A stretch of DNA of 64,000 bases from Acidimicrobiia bacterium (lineage in GTDB: Bacteria; Actinomycetota; Acidimicrobiia; Acidimicrobiales; MedAcidi-G1): the NCBI GenBank assembly GCA_012959995.1, contig DUCC01000016.1, positions 1 to 64,000 of the forward strand, in the 5' to 3' direction. The notes under the pieces were generated by a model. The model searched no databases. It had not been told where the DNA came from and saw only the letters and a program-made list of their open reading frames with translations. Positions 43,330 to 52,065 of the stretch are shown in pieces; the first letter of the stretch is position 1, and each line of letters starts with the position of its first letter. A program made the translations under genes and the position numbers.

Positions 43330-45011
43330 AGGTTCATCTCCGATTCGCCATGTCGATACTGCGGTGCGTCGCTGGGCGGCAGCATTTCGTTTCCTAAGAT
43401 CAAGTCAGCGGCCCGCTCAGCCATCATCATGACCGGGGCATAGATATTGCCGTTGGTTAGCGTGGGCATGGCCGAAGCATCCACCACCCGCAGGCCTTGC
43501 ACGCCATGAACCCGCATGCTGGTGGGGTCCACCACCCCGAGCGGGTCGTTACCCATGCGGGCCGTACAAGACGGATGCAACGCCGTTTCAGCATCTTTGC
43601 GCACCCATTCCAATACCGCTTCGGGCCCGGTGACCTCCGGTCCCGGTGAAATCTCCCCGTCGTTGTAGCGGTCAAAAGCCGGTTGGCTCATAATATTGCG
43701 CGCTACTTCAATAGCTTCCGTCCACTCTTGGCGGTCTTCGACGGTAGATAAATAGTTGAACTGCAATTTAGGTTTAGCCAGTGGGTCGTTCGAGTCAATG
43801 CGCACCCACCCCTTGCTGTTAGAAAACATGGGCCCGATATGAAACTGGTAGCCATGGCCCGCCGAAGGCACCGAACCGTCATAACGGATAGCGATAGGTA
43901 AAAAGTGGAACATCAAATTGGGCCACGGAACCTCATCGTTGCTACGTAAAAACCCGCCCGCTTCAAAATGATTCGAAACCCCGGGGCCCCTACGGAACAA
44001 CCATTGCAAGCCAATCCATGGTTTACGCCACCAGGCCAAATTAGGCGCTAACGACACCGGTTCTTTACAGGCGTACTGCACATACACCTCCAAGTGGTCT
44101 TGCAGGTTCTCACCCACCCCGGGGAGGTCCACCACCGGAGTCACCCCAGCCGCTTTGAGCACCGCAGTCGGTCCGATACCGGAGAGTTGCAGCAACTGTG
44201 GCGTGTTAATGGCTCCGGCACACGAAATCACTTCAGCGGCCCGCACCTGGTGCAAGCGGCCTCGCTTGGTGTACTCCACCCCTATTACTCGGGTGCCATC
44301 CATAAGGAACCTGGTGGCTTGCGCTTTGGTCACGACCTTTAAGTTTTTGCGCTTCATCACGGGGTGCAAATATGCCCGAGCGGCCGACAAGCGCCGCCCT
44401 CGATGCACGTTGCGGTCAAAAGCGTTAAAACCCTCTTGGCGGTAACCGTTGACGTCATCGGTCATGGGGTGGCCGGCTTGTTGCACCGCTTCAAAAAAGG
44501 CTTTGAACAGCGGGCTACTGGCCGGGCCGCGCTCTAATTTCAGGGGACCTTCACCACCTCGCCATTGATCCTCACCAGCCAAGCAGGTTTCCATACGGCG
44601 AAAATACGGCAAACAATGCGCCCAATCCCATTGTTGGCAGCCTTCGGTGGCCGCCCACCGGTCGTAGTCCATGGGGTTACCTCGCTGAAAAATCATCCCA
44701 TTTATTGACGACGACCCACCCAACACTTTGCCTCGAGCGTGATACACCCGGCGGCCGCCCATTTCGGGCTCTGGCTCGGATTCGTACATCCAGTCGTAGA
44801 ACCGGTTGCCGATACCCATAGACAACGCCGCCGGCATGTGGATCACCACATCGACTTTCCAATCTCGTCGGCCCGCTTCCAGCAACAACACCTGATTTTC
44901 TGGGTCAGCGCTTAACCGGTTGGCCAGCGCACAACCCGCCGAACCGCCGCCCACGATCAGGTAGTCGTAAGTTTCTGCGTTGTCTACTTTGGTCAAGACA
45001 GTTCCCCTCAT
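43326..45011 (-). CDS. GMC-family FAD oxidoreductase (choline-dehydrogenase-like)
   Basis: A 561-residue GMC oxidoreductase. The N-terminal FAD motif [28 protein letters not shown] is near 21-47. The GMC signature [13 protein letters not shown] follows near 95-107, [18 protein letters not shown] near 265, and the late HPSCTARMG and [19 protein letters not shown] include the catalytic His/Asn region. The closest-looking group is choline or alcohol dehydrogenases. It leads the gene pair with the DmdA-like methyltransferase, which suggests a methylated-compound degradation step (inference). Confidence 0.9.
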   Translation of the reverse strand: MRGTVLTKVDNAETYDYLIVGGGSAGCALANRLSADPENQVLLLEAGRRDWKVDVVIHMPAALSMGIGNRFYDWMYESEPEPEMGGRRVYHARGKVLGGSSSINGMIFQRGNPMDYDRWAATEGCQQWDWAHCLPYFRRMETCLAGEDQWRGGEGPLKLERGPASSPLFKAFFEAVQQAGHPMTDDVNGYRQEGFNAFDRNVHRGRRLSAARAYLHPVMKRKNLKVVTKAQATRFLMDGTRVIGVEYTKRGRLHQVRAAEVISCAGAINTPQLLQLSGIGPTAVLKAAGVTPVVDLPGVGENLQDHLEVYVQYACKEPVSLAPNLAWWRKPWIGLQWLFRRGPGVSNHFEAGGFLRSNDEVPWPNLMFHFLPIAIRYDGSVPSAGHGYQFHIGPMFSNSKGWVRIDSNDPLAKPKLQFNYLSTVEDRQEWTEAIEVARNIMSQPAFDRYNDGEISPGPEVTGPEAVLEWVRKDAETALHPSCTARMGNDPLGVVDPTSMRVHGVQGLRVVDASAMPTLTNGNIYAPVMMMAERAADLILGNEMLPPSDAPQYRHGESEMNL

Positions 45012-45089
45012 TTCTTGAGGAGATTCTGCCTTAAAAAACCGCCATGAACACGGTTAAGTCTGTAAAAAGCACCTAGCGTGTTTTGGGTC

Positions 45090-45740
45090 ATGAACTTTCC
45101 TGCCCCCAAGCCCTTGTTTCGTGGAGTCTCGCATCGGGCAGCCTTTATCTCTGCGCTGACTTTGGCCCCCCTGATGATCGCCAAAGCCCCTGGTGTAGGG
45201 CCTCGTTTCATCATCGCTTTGTACTCTCTTTCGATGGTAGCCCTCTTTGGCGTGTCGGCTCTTTATCACCGCATTGATTGGAGCCCGTCGAAGAAAACCC
45301 TGATGCAAAAAATTGACCACATCACCATTTTTGTGGCCATCGCCGCCACTTATACCCCAGTAGCGGTCTTCGTGCTCTCCCCGTGGGCGGGCACCTTGGT
45401 ACTTTGGGTGGTGTGGCTAGGAGCAACTAGCGGCATTGTTATTTATTTACGCTTTCCTCACGCTCCCAACTGGGCCGTAGCTCTTCCCTACCTCATCATT
45501 GGTTGGTCGTTGCTGCCGGTGATAACTGATGCTTGGCACCAACTCGGCGTAGCCGCCTTCTTGCTTCTGCTACTTGGTGGCCTGCTTTACACCGGGGGCG
45601 CCTTGATTTTTGCTTTTCAAAAACCCAACCCTTGGCCAGGCACCTTTGGCTTTCACGAAGTGTTCCACCTATGCACCATTGTTGGGGCCACCTTGCATTA
45701 CATCGCCATCGCTTTTTTCGTGCTTCCCAAGGCCGGTTAA
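45090..45740 (+). CDS. Hemolysin III/PAQR-family membrane protein
   Basis: A protein of about 216 residues with seven predicted membrane helices, of the YqfA/HlyIII family. Metal-site-like motifs are SALYHRIDWSPSKK (with His) near the second helix and the late HEVFHLCTIVGATLHY, which together form the conserved Ser/His/His set of the PAQR superfamily. The start is the ATG at 45090 (MNFPAPKPLFRGVSHR); a GTG 12 bases upstream is possible. The physiological role is unclear, and many members are membrane-homeostasis proteins. Confidence 0.88.
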   Translation: MNFPAPKPLFRGVSHRAAFISALTLAPLMIAKAPGVGPRFIIALYSLSMVALFGVSALYHRIDWSPSKKTLMQKIDHITIFVAIAATYTPVAVFVLSPWAGTLVLWVVWLGATSGIVIYLRFPHAPNWAVALPYLIIGWSLLPVITDAWHQLGVAAFLLLLLGGLLYTGGALIFAFQKPNPWPGTFGFHEVFHLCTIVGATLHYIAIAFFVLPKAG

Positions 45741-45773
45741 CCCCAACAGAGTTTTCGCCGATAACTTAAAGCC

Positions 45774-46781
45774 ATGCAGACAGACTTTCGTAGCGACACC
45801 ATTACCCAAGCCACCGCCCCCATGCGAGCCGCTATGGCAGCCGCCGAAGTGGGCGACGACGTCTTTAGCGAAGACCCCACGGTCAATGAACTCCAAGAAC
45901 GAATGGCCGACCTGACCGGTAAAGAAGCTGCTCTTTTTCTTTCTTCGGGCACCCAATCCAACTTGGCCGCCGTACTCGCTCACGGGCAACGGGGCGACGA
46001 ATACCTCATTGGCCGCAACTACCATATTTTGATCAACGAAGCTTCCGGAGCGTCGGCTTTTGGCGGGTTAGCGCCATGGCCCTTGGCGGTTGACGATCGA
46101 GGCAGCATCGACCCGGCCGAAGTGGCATCTGCCGTTAAAGAACCCGACCAGCACCACCCGGTAACCCGCATGCTGTGTTTAGAAAACACCACAAATGGCC
46201 ATGTGCAGTCAGTGGAACTGGTCACCGAATTAGCGGCGGTGGCTCACCAGAACGACATGGTGGTGCACCTTGATGGGGCTCGCCTTTTTAATGCGGCCGC
46301 CGCACTTGAGGTGCCTATTTCGGCTTTTACTAGCCAGGTAGAGACCGCTTCGCTTTGCCTCTCAAAGGGTCTTGGTGCTCCCACCGGCTCGGTTCTGGTG
46401 GGCGACAAAAAAACTATTGCTCAAGCTTTTCGCATGCGAAAAATGTTGGGTGGCGGCACCCGCCAAGCCGGGCACTTAGCGGCCGCCGGCCTCTATGCCC
46501 TCGATCACCATGTAGAGCGCCTTGTTGAAGATCATCGTCGGGCCGAACGTATAGCGGCTGCTTTATCGAGCCTCGAGGGCCTCGGCGTGGTGCAAGCCAC
46601 CAATATGTTGTGGATCACCCCACCAGCCGAACTTCACGATGCGTTAGACGCCCATCTAACCACCCAAGGCATTGGCTTTTTTCCTTGGAAACCCACCATG
46701 CGTTTAGTAACTCACTTGGGTATTGATGATCAAGCCGAAGATCTACTTATTAGTTCTTTCCAAGAATTTTTTGCCCGCTAA
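45774..46781 (+). CDS. ltaE: Low-specificity threonine aldolase
   Basis: A 335-residue PLP-dependent fold-type I enzyme. It begins TDFRSDTITQATAPMRAAMAAAEVGDDVFSEDPTVNELQERMADLTGKEAALFLSSGTQSN-like sequence (split here for length), the typical opening of threonine aldolases. The PLP-binding lysine lies in SLCLSKGLGAPTGSVLVG near 199-216. HLDGARLFNAAAAL supplies the aspartate that contacts the pyridine nitrogen. It cleaves L-threonine or L-allo-threonine to glycine and acetaldehyde. It stands 33 bases after the HlyIII gene. Confidence 0.94.
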   Translation: MQTDFRSDTITQATAPMRAAMAAAEVGDDVFSEDPTVNELQERMADLTGKEAALFLSSGTQSNLAAVLAHGQRGDEYLIGRNYHILINEASGASAFGGLAPWPLAVDDRGSIDPAEVASAVKEPDQHHPVTRMLCLENTTNGHVQSVELVTELAAVAHQNDMVVHLDGARLFNAAAALEVPISAFTSQVETASLCLSKGLGAPTGSVLVGDKKTIAQAFRMRKMLGGGTRQAGHLAAAGLYALDHHVERLVEDHRRAERIAAALSSLEGLGVVQATNMLWITPPAELHDALDAHLTTQGIGFFPWKPTMRLVTHLGIDDQAEDLLISSFQEFFAR

Positions 46782-46835
46782 AGACGTTTTAACTTTTAAG
46801 TTTTTGCCAGCGACCGTAGGTGGTCCCGCTCAAGA

Positions 46836-47834
46836 CTATTTGCTTACCGTGAGCAGGTAGTCGCCGCGTTTTTCGTCCCAGCGCATAGTTACCAAGTCGC
46901 GGGCGGCGGCCGCTTTGCAGAACTGCAAGAAACCTCGATAGCCCACCGCACGTTCGTTGAACTTTGGTTCACGACGAACCAGCTCGGTTTTTAATCCCGA
47001 CAAAGGGGCACCATTTTTTCCAGCGGTCTCGGCAACTACGGCCGCCAATAAATCAAACGCTGCCTGAGCGGGGCCAGCACCGGTCACTAAATCTACTTCA
47101 GGGTCACGGCGCGGACCGTTAAGCTCCACCACTTTACGCTCGGCCAAATGGCGCAAAAGTTCGGTGAACCCGCGGAAACCATGGTCGGATTCGTTAAACG
47201 TAGGGTCGATACGCACGATGGCCCGTTTCAGCGTTGAGGCTCGCACTTCGTCGTTGGTGCTTTGCATGCCGGCCAGCGTAGAGATCACTAACTCATCCAA
47301 CGAGGGAGTCTCTTCTTCGCTTTCTGTATCAGCATCAGCGCTTTGACTCCGTACTCCTTCGAGGCGTTCGTAAAACAAAAACTCATCACAAGCTGGGGGC
47401 AACAACTTTGAGGTGGACTCTTTTACCCCGATACCAATGACTCGTTTGTCAAGTTCACGGAGTTTATGTACCAGTGGGGTGAAGTCGCTGTCTCCAGTGC
47501 CCAACACGATGGTAGTGATGTAGTCCCGTTCAAAAGCCAACTCGAGGGCGTCGACCACCATTTTTATATCGGCAGAGTTTTTGCGACTGGTCCCCATGCG
47601 TTGCGGGATTTCCAAGAGCTCTACATGATGTCGGGTCAGGTCACGGCGGTCTTCATCAAAGCGACTCCAATCGGCATAGGCCCGGCGATACACCACCCGT
47701 CCTCGCTCGGCCATGGCTCGGGCAATAGGGGCATAATCAAAGCGACGTTGCCCCAGGTTCTCTCGGGCCCCGATGGCTAAGTTCTCGTAATCTAAGAAAA
47801 TAGCAATTCGTTCTTCGGACATATCGTTACGCAT
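46836..47834 (-). CDS. NYN-domain nuclease-like protein with two LOTUS/OST-HTH domains
   Basis: A 332-residue protein. The N-terminal NYN (PIN-like) domain, roughly residues 5-160, has acidic positions in IFLDYENLAIG, KNSADIKMVVDALELAF and VLGTGDSDFTPLVHKLRE, the expected metal-binding set. Two OST-HTH/LOTUS-type winged-helix domains follow: LKRAIVRIDPTFNESDHGFRGFTELLRHL near 205-235 and LKTELVRREPKFNERAVGYRGFLQFCKAA near 283-313. This architecture suggests RNA-binding and cleavage. An internal ATG at 47822 is an alternative start. Confidence 0.9.
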   Translation of the reverse strand: MRNDMSEERIAIFLDYENLAIGARENLGQRRFDYAPIARAMAERGRVVYRRAYADWSRFDEDRRDLTRHHVELLEIPQRMGTSRKNSADIKMVVDALELAFERDYITTIVLGTGDSDFTPLVHKLRELDKRVIGIGVKESTSKLLPPACDEFLFYERLEGVRSQSADADTESEEETPSLDELVISTLAGMQSTNDEVRASTLKRAIVRIDPTFNESDHGFRGFTELLRHLAERKVVELNGPRRDPEVDLVTGAGPAQAAFDLLAAVVAETAGKNGAPLSGLKTELVRREPKFNERAVGYRGFLQFCKAAAARDLVTMRWDEKRGDYLLTVSK

Positions 47835-47887
47835 GACCTTAAGTATGCCACCTTTTGAAGAAAAGCCCAGAAATCAAGGCTTTCTAC

Positions 47888-48298
47888 TTAATGGTCACCG
47901 GGTAAAGCGGGTACATCAGGGTCCAAACGGTGATAGTCGCCTGCTTCTGCCGCATAAATAATTTCTTCAGTTATTAGCCCAGTGGGTTGATCTAGCGAAC
48001 CTGCAGTAATCGAAACTCGCTCAGGTTTGTCGGTGGCTGCCCAAAACAACGACGCTCCGCAGTGGCCACAAAACCCGTAACGCACCGTGGGGGTCCGCTG
48101 GTACCAGGTGAGGGCTTCCTTGGTGTCAAAGTGCAGATCCCTCTCGGCCACCGAGGTAGCGGCCATATGGTGGCCAGTAATACGCCGGCACGGCTCACAG
48201 TGGCAGTCCACCACGTTACGCAAAGGCCCGGTTACTCGGTAGCGCACGCCTCCGCAGTCGCATCCTCCGGTCGCTCTGATTTCTTGGATTTTTTCCAT
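47888..48298 (-). CDS. GFA family zinc-binding protein
   Basis: A 136-residue protein of the glutathione-dependent formaldehyde-activating enzyme (GFA) fold. Zinc ligands lie in GGCDCGGVRYR (C14/C16 region), DCHCEPCRRITGH and GFCGHCGASLFW. The original activity name is disputed for most members, and actinobacteria generally use mycothiol, so the function here is open. No neighbour gives a context clue; the gene lies between the NYN protein and an EamA transporter. Confidence 0.87.
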   Translation of the reverse strand: MEKIQEIRATGGCDCGGVRYRVTGPLRNVVDCHCEPCRRITGHHMAATSVAERDLHFDTKEALTWYQRTPTVRYGFCGHCGASLFWAATDKPERVSITAGSLDQPTGLITEEIIYAAEAGDYHRLDPDVPALPGDH

Positions 48299-48380
48299 AA
48301 CGCACTTTTACACAACTTGCGGCTTTAAATCACCATGCCAACTCACCGCTTCCCTGCTTTTTCTGATTGACTTACTCTCT

Positions 48381-49274
48381 ATGCCATACCAAATTGCTGC
48401 CTTGCTGGCAGCCACCATGTGGGCCTTAAGCAGCCTGGTGGCTGCCGAACCGGTACGCCGCCTGGGCGGGCCAAGGTTTTGCCGCCTCCGTCTTATTCTT
48501 TCTGGAATAGTTTTACTTTTTATCGCCCTTTTTCGCGGGGAGTGGTCCAGCATCGCTCTCGGCGATTTATGGCTGATCTTTCTTTCTTCGGTGGTTGGGC
48601 TCGTTATTGGTGACCTCGGACTTTTTGTGGCCATGGAACGCATCGGGCCGCGCCGCACCTCAGTACTTTTTACTACCAACGCCCCAATAGCGGCGCTCGG
48701 CGGGGTTATTTTATATAGCGAGGCGTTACATTCTTGGGCCCTGTTGGGCGCCATCTGCACGGTAGGCGGGGTCATGTTGGCGGTGAACTTTGGTTCTCGC
48801 CGCGGCGTTGCCGATGCCGTTTTTGAACGGGTAGATGGCCCGCTCAAGGTGGGGGCTATGTGGGCTTCTTTAGGCGCCTTAGGCCAGGCGGTAGGCGCTT
48901 TAGCGATCAAACCGGTTTTCGAACATGGATCCGACACCCTTACGGTGTCTGCCGTACGAGTATTTTTTGCCCTGCCCTTGCTCTGGATTTTCGCCAAACC
49001 CATTGATCGCCTCGCCAAGTCGACCGAACGAACACCAATTTTACGGGGCGACTGGAACCGTATGTTCTTTAGTTCCACCGTAGCCATGGTGGCTGGGGCC
49101 ACCCTGTTGCTTTACGCCATCGGGCACGGCGATACCGGTGTAGCGAGCATTTTGGCCGGCACCACCCCCGTAATCATGTTGCCGTTACTTTGGATAGTCA
49201 CCCGACGCAGCCCGTCGCTCGGGGCTTGGGTAGGCGCTTTATTAACCATTGTCGGTACCGCTCTGTTGATTTAG
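48381..49274 (+). CDS. EamA/DMT-superfamily transporter
   Basis: A 297-residue integral membrane protein with ten predicted helices in two EamA repeats, the first at roughly 3-135 and the second at 150-295. Gly-rich helix pairs are seen in LGDLWLIFLSSVVGLVIGDLGLFVAMERIGPRRTSVLF and in the second repeat GATLLLYAIGHGDTGVASILAGTTPVIMLPLLW. It belongs to the drug/metabolite exporter group; the substrate is unknown. It ends 45 bases before an FAD oxidoreductase gene. Confidence 0.9.
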   Translation: MPYQIAALLAATMWALSSLVAAEPVRRLGGPRFCRLRLILSGIVLLFIALFRGEWSSIALGDLWLIFLSSVVGLVIGDLGLFVAMERIGPRRTSVLFTTNAPIAALGGVILYSEALHSWALLGAICTVGGVMLAVNFGSRRGVADAVFERVDGPLKVGAMWASLGALGQAVGALAIKPVFEHGSDTLTVSAVRVFFALPLLWIFAKPIDRLAKSTERTPILRGDWNRMFFSSTVAMVAGATLLLYAIGHGDTGVASILAGTTPVIMLPLLWIVTRRSPSLGAWVGALLTIVGTALLI

Positions 49275-49319
49275 TTGCCCAAGTCTGTTCAGCGACACCC
49301 AATGATCTAATCTGGGGCC

Positions 49320-50561
49320 ATGTTTGACGTAGTAGTGGTCGGCGGAGGAATTATCGGTGCCTCAGCGACTCGCCATTTGGCACAGTCTGGTGCTTCGGTA
49401 GCAGTCATCGCTCCACCAGAACCGGCAACCCCAGAAACCCACACCGGTCCTTTTGGTGCCTTTCACGATGTTTCGCGGCTCTCGCGCAAGCTTTACCTTG
49501 GTGAGGTAGAAACCGAATTGTCAAGGCGTACCGAAGCCGCTCAGCCCATTATTGAAAGGTTCAGCGATACTCAAGTTTTTAGCGGACCGGCGCATTTATT
49601 TGTTTCTCGCCCCCAAGACGATGAAGGCTTAGCCCGGGCCGTAGCCGCTCTGCCGCCGGGCCATGGGGTGGAGGTGCGAGACGCAGTAGCCATGGCGCAG
49701 CGTTGGCCAGAAATTAGCTTCCCTGCGGACATGGTGGGCTTTTTAGAACCCGGCACCGGCGGGGCGCTCGACCCCCGGGCTTTGGTGGCGGCCCAACTAA
49801 ACGGCGCCCGAGCCTCCGATGCTCAAGTCTTTGGCTTTCCCGCCATTGGTTTGGACCTTGAGCAGCAAAAGGCCACCGTTACCTTGGCCGATGGACAAAC
49901 AGTGACAGCCCGAAAGGCCTTGGTGGCCACCGGGGCCTGGAGCAACCTCAGCGGGCTACTCCCCCGGCCGGTTGCTTTGCGCCGCAAAACCGAAATGGTT
50001 TTATTGGCCGAACTCGACGCCCCGGAGGCCCAACGTTTAGCCAACCTTCCGGTCATGCATTACGTCATTGACCACCCGGCGGCCGGCGATATTTATACTG
50101 TGGCGCCCATCACTTACCCCGATGGGCGCACCATGTTGAAATGGGGCACCAACACCACCGCTGACCGTTGGATCGACACCGAAGCCGACATAAACGCCTG
50201 GTACCGTTCGGGCGACAGCGATCGTATGGTTGAGGCGCTGCGTAGTTCCATTGAAGCCACTTACCCTGGCCTGCGAGCCAGTGCCTGGCACACCCAGCGG
50301 TGCGTCATTACCTACACCACCCACGCCATGCCGTATATCGACGTTTTAGTACCGGACTTGCTTTACTCGGCCATTGGCGGCAACGGTCGAAGCGCCAAAT
50401 GGGCAGACCCCTTGGGCCAGTTGGCGGCCTCACTAACGTTGAACGGCAAGTGGGTAGACGACCTGCCCGCCGAGCGTTTTTCCGTTGACTACACCCAAGA
50501 CCCAGCTATTTGGGAAGGCCGAGACTTACTTTGCGATCGCAAAAGTAACCCCTCGGGTTAA
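49320..50561 (+). CDS. FAD-dependent oxidoreductase (DAO family)
   Basis: A 413-residue D-amino-acid-oxidase-fold flavoprotein. FAD motif VVVGGGIIGASATRHLAQSGASVAVI is at residues 4-29. The central VTARKALVATGAWSNLSGLL segment is the typical second FAD-contact region near 190-210, and the late IGGNGRSAKWADPLGQLAA is the C-terminal FAD-binding part. Family members oxidise N-methyl amino acids such as sarcosine or other amines. The exact substrate is not clear. Confidence 0.9.
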   Translation: MFDVVVVGGGIIGASATRHLAQSGASVAVIAPPEPATPETHTGPFGAFHDVSRLSRKLYLGEVETELSRRTEAAQPIIERFSDTQVFSGPAHLFVSRPQDDEGLARAVAALPPGHGVEVRDAVAMAQRWPEISFPADMVGFLEPGTGGALDPRALVAAQLNGARASDAQVFGFPAIGLDLEQQKATVTLADGQTVTARKALVATGAWSNLSGLLPRPVALRRKTEMVLLAELDAPEAQRLANLPVMHYVIDHPAAGDIYTVAPITYPDGRTMLKWGTNTTADRWIDTEADINAWYRSGDSDRMVEALRSSIEATYPGLRASAWHTQRCVITYTTHAMPYIDVLVPDLLYSAIGGNGRSAKWADPLGQLAASLTLNGKWVDDLPAERFSVDYTQDPAIWEGRDLLCDRKSNPSG

Positions 50562-50580
50562 CCCGACAATTTTAGGTTTG

Positions 50581-50667
50581 TGCCCGGAGTGAGATTTGAA
50601 CTCACACGCTGTTATTAACAGCCGCGGGGTTTAAGCCCACTGCGTCTACCTGTTCCGCCATCCGGGC
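50581..50667 (-). tRNA. tRNA-Leu (anticodon UAA)
   Basis: On the minus strand the sequence runs from GCCCGGATGGCGGAACAGG to TCCGGGC plus discriminator A. The acceptor stem GCCCGGA/TCCGGGC pairs completely. The anticodon stem GTGGG/CCCGC (one G-U) encloses the loop CTTAAAC, anticodon TAA. A long class II variable arm (GGCTGTTAATAACAGC) and a T-stem with TTCAAAT identify leucine. The length is 87 bases and the CCA tail is not encoded. It reads UUA codons. Confidence 0.97.
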
Positions 50668-50745
50668 AGAAACCACTGCCTACGTTAGCCAACGATTGCC
50701 TTACTAAGCACAAACCAGCAAGGTTCTTCTCAAAAATGCTTCTCG

Positions 50746-51051
50746 TTAAGCGGCTAAAGCGTCACTGTCGACCGCCAGCCACAAAGCCGAGCGAGCAATG
50801 TCGGCTCGGGACCCGCTCAAGCCATTGGCTACCACCACGCCCTCAACCATGTCGGCGATTACTGCCCCCCAAGGCCGCTCCCGTACCACCACAGAAATGG
50901 TGGCTTTGTCGCTCCGGCGACGAATAGTGCGTTGCACACCCAACAGCCCCGGAGGGCTCCGAAAGGTCGGAACGTCTAAAGCTATTAAGCGACCCGCTCG
51001 ACCTAACGAGCGGGCGACCTCTGCGAATCGTAGTGACATGGCTTCCATCAC
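50746..51051 (-). CDS. Conserved actinobacterial hypothetical protein
   Basis: A 101-residue protein with SLRFAEVARSLGRAGRLI, then VPTFRSPPGLLGVQRTIRRR, then RPWGAVIADMVEGVVVANGL. I have the impression of seeing this type in other actinobacteria without a known function; I cannot name the family. It is short, basic in the middle, without membrane helices. It is divergent from the PD-(D/E)XK gene by about 35 bases, which supports it being a real gene rather than a shadow of that region. Start uncertain: Met1, Met2 or Met5. Confidence 0.65.
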   Translation of the reverse strand: MMEAMSLRFAEVARSLGRAGRLIALDVPTFRSPPGLLGVQRTIRRRSDKATISVVVRERPWGAVIADMVEGVVVANGLSGSRADIARSALWLAVDSDALAA

Positions 51052-51085
51052 TTCTATTATCTACTAGGGGTGTGACAATGGGGAA

Positions 51086-52048
51086 ATGAACACGCCAGAA
51101 ACGACCTCCAGCCCCCCAGAGCAGCAACTCAACCCCGCCCAACAAGCGGTCGTAGAACAACTCGGTGCACGGCTTGAGGAGCGTCCTCTTTTTGCCGAAG
51201 ACCTGCGCCACCACCTTCGCTCCGCATTGGAAACCGCCGTAGAGCCCCTCATAGAGACACTCCCCCCGGGCCAAGATCTCTTCTTGGCCAAACACCAACT
51301 TGGCCAACTCCACGGATGCCAAACCCGTTACCTCCACGAACAAGAACAAGAATTTGTGTGGGCCGTCAACATTGCCCGAGGCAGCATTGTCCACAAAGCC
51401 GTTGAGTTGGCCATCAACTGGCGACGAGAAATTGAACCCCCGGTCATCATTGACGAAGTCCTGGCCCGCTACGAACAAGATTCCAGCAGCCTCGGAGATT
51501 GGCTTCAAGGCTGCACCGAAGTAGAGCGAGCCGAACTGCGTTCCGAATCTCTTGATGCTTTCACCAAATATTTAGAATGCTGGCCACCGCTGCGGCCGGC
51601 ATGGCGACCGGTAAGCGAAAGCCGTTTACGGTCTGAACTCTGCGGCGGGCGACTCATTTTGTCAGGGCGAGCCGACCTGACCCTCGGAGTAGCCGAAGGA
51701 CACCGAGCAGGCAAAGTCATCATCGACTTAAAAACCGGAAACTTCTCGCCCCTCCACACCGAAGACCTCCGTTTCTACGCCCTCATCGAGGCCTTACGCA
51801 TCGGAGTGCCACCCCGCCTCTTGGCCTCCTATTACTTAGATTCTGCACATTTTATACCCGAAGCAGTAACCGAAGATTTATTGATGGCCACCGTGGCTCG
51901 GGTGGCCGACGCCGCCGCTATCTACATGGACTTGATCCACCACAAGATTGCCCCCACCACTTCTGCTGGGCCACAGTGTCGTTGGTGCGATCTGGCTGAA
52001 ACCTGCGAAACTGGTCGCTCTTTTCTCGAAGAGCAACCTTCTTGGTGA
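51086..52048 (+). CDS. PD-(D/E)XK nuclease-superfamily protein (RecB-like)
   Basis: A 320-residue protein with a RecB-type nuclease signature. GRADLTLG and KVIIDLKTGNFSPLH contain the catalytic acidic and lysine residues (DxK), and RGSIVHKAVELAI contains the upstream His/Glu. A cysteine cluster CRWCDLAETC near the C-terminus, with an upstream C, is typical of RecB-family Fe-S or zinc-binding ends. It has no helicase domain in this gene. It may work in DNA repair. Confidence 0.85.
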   Translation: MNTPETTSSPPEQQLNPAQQAVVEQLGARLEERPLFAEDLRHHLRSALETAVEPLIETLPPGQDLFLAKHQLGQLHGCQTRYLHEQEQEFVWAVNIARGSIVHKAVELAINWRREIEPPVIIDEVLARYEQDSSSLGDWLQGCTEVERAELRSESLDAFTKYLECWPPLRPAWRPVSESRLRSELCGGRLILSGRADLTLGVAEGHRAGKVIIDLKTGNFSPLHTEDLRFYALIEALRIGVPPRLLASYYLDSAHFIPEAVTEDLLMATVARVADAAAIYMDLIHHKIAPTTSAGPQCRWCDLAETCETGRSFLEEQPSW

Positions 52049-52065
52049 CCGTCTCGTTGCCCTTA

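Noticed and set aside
48308-49102. Long minus-strand frame of 264 codons over the EamA transporter gene
   Set aside because: Its protein is low-complexity, Ser/Thr/Arg-rich, with no recognisable motif, and it is the antisense of a clear ten-helix membrane protein.
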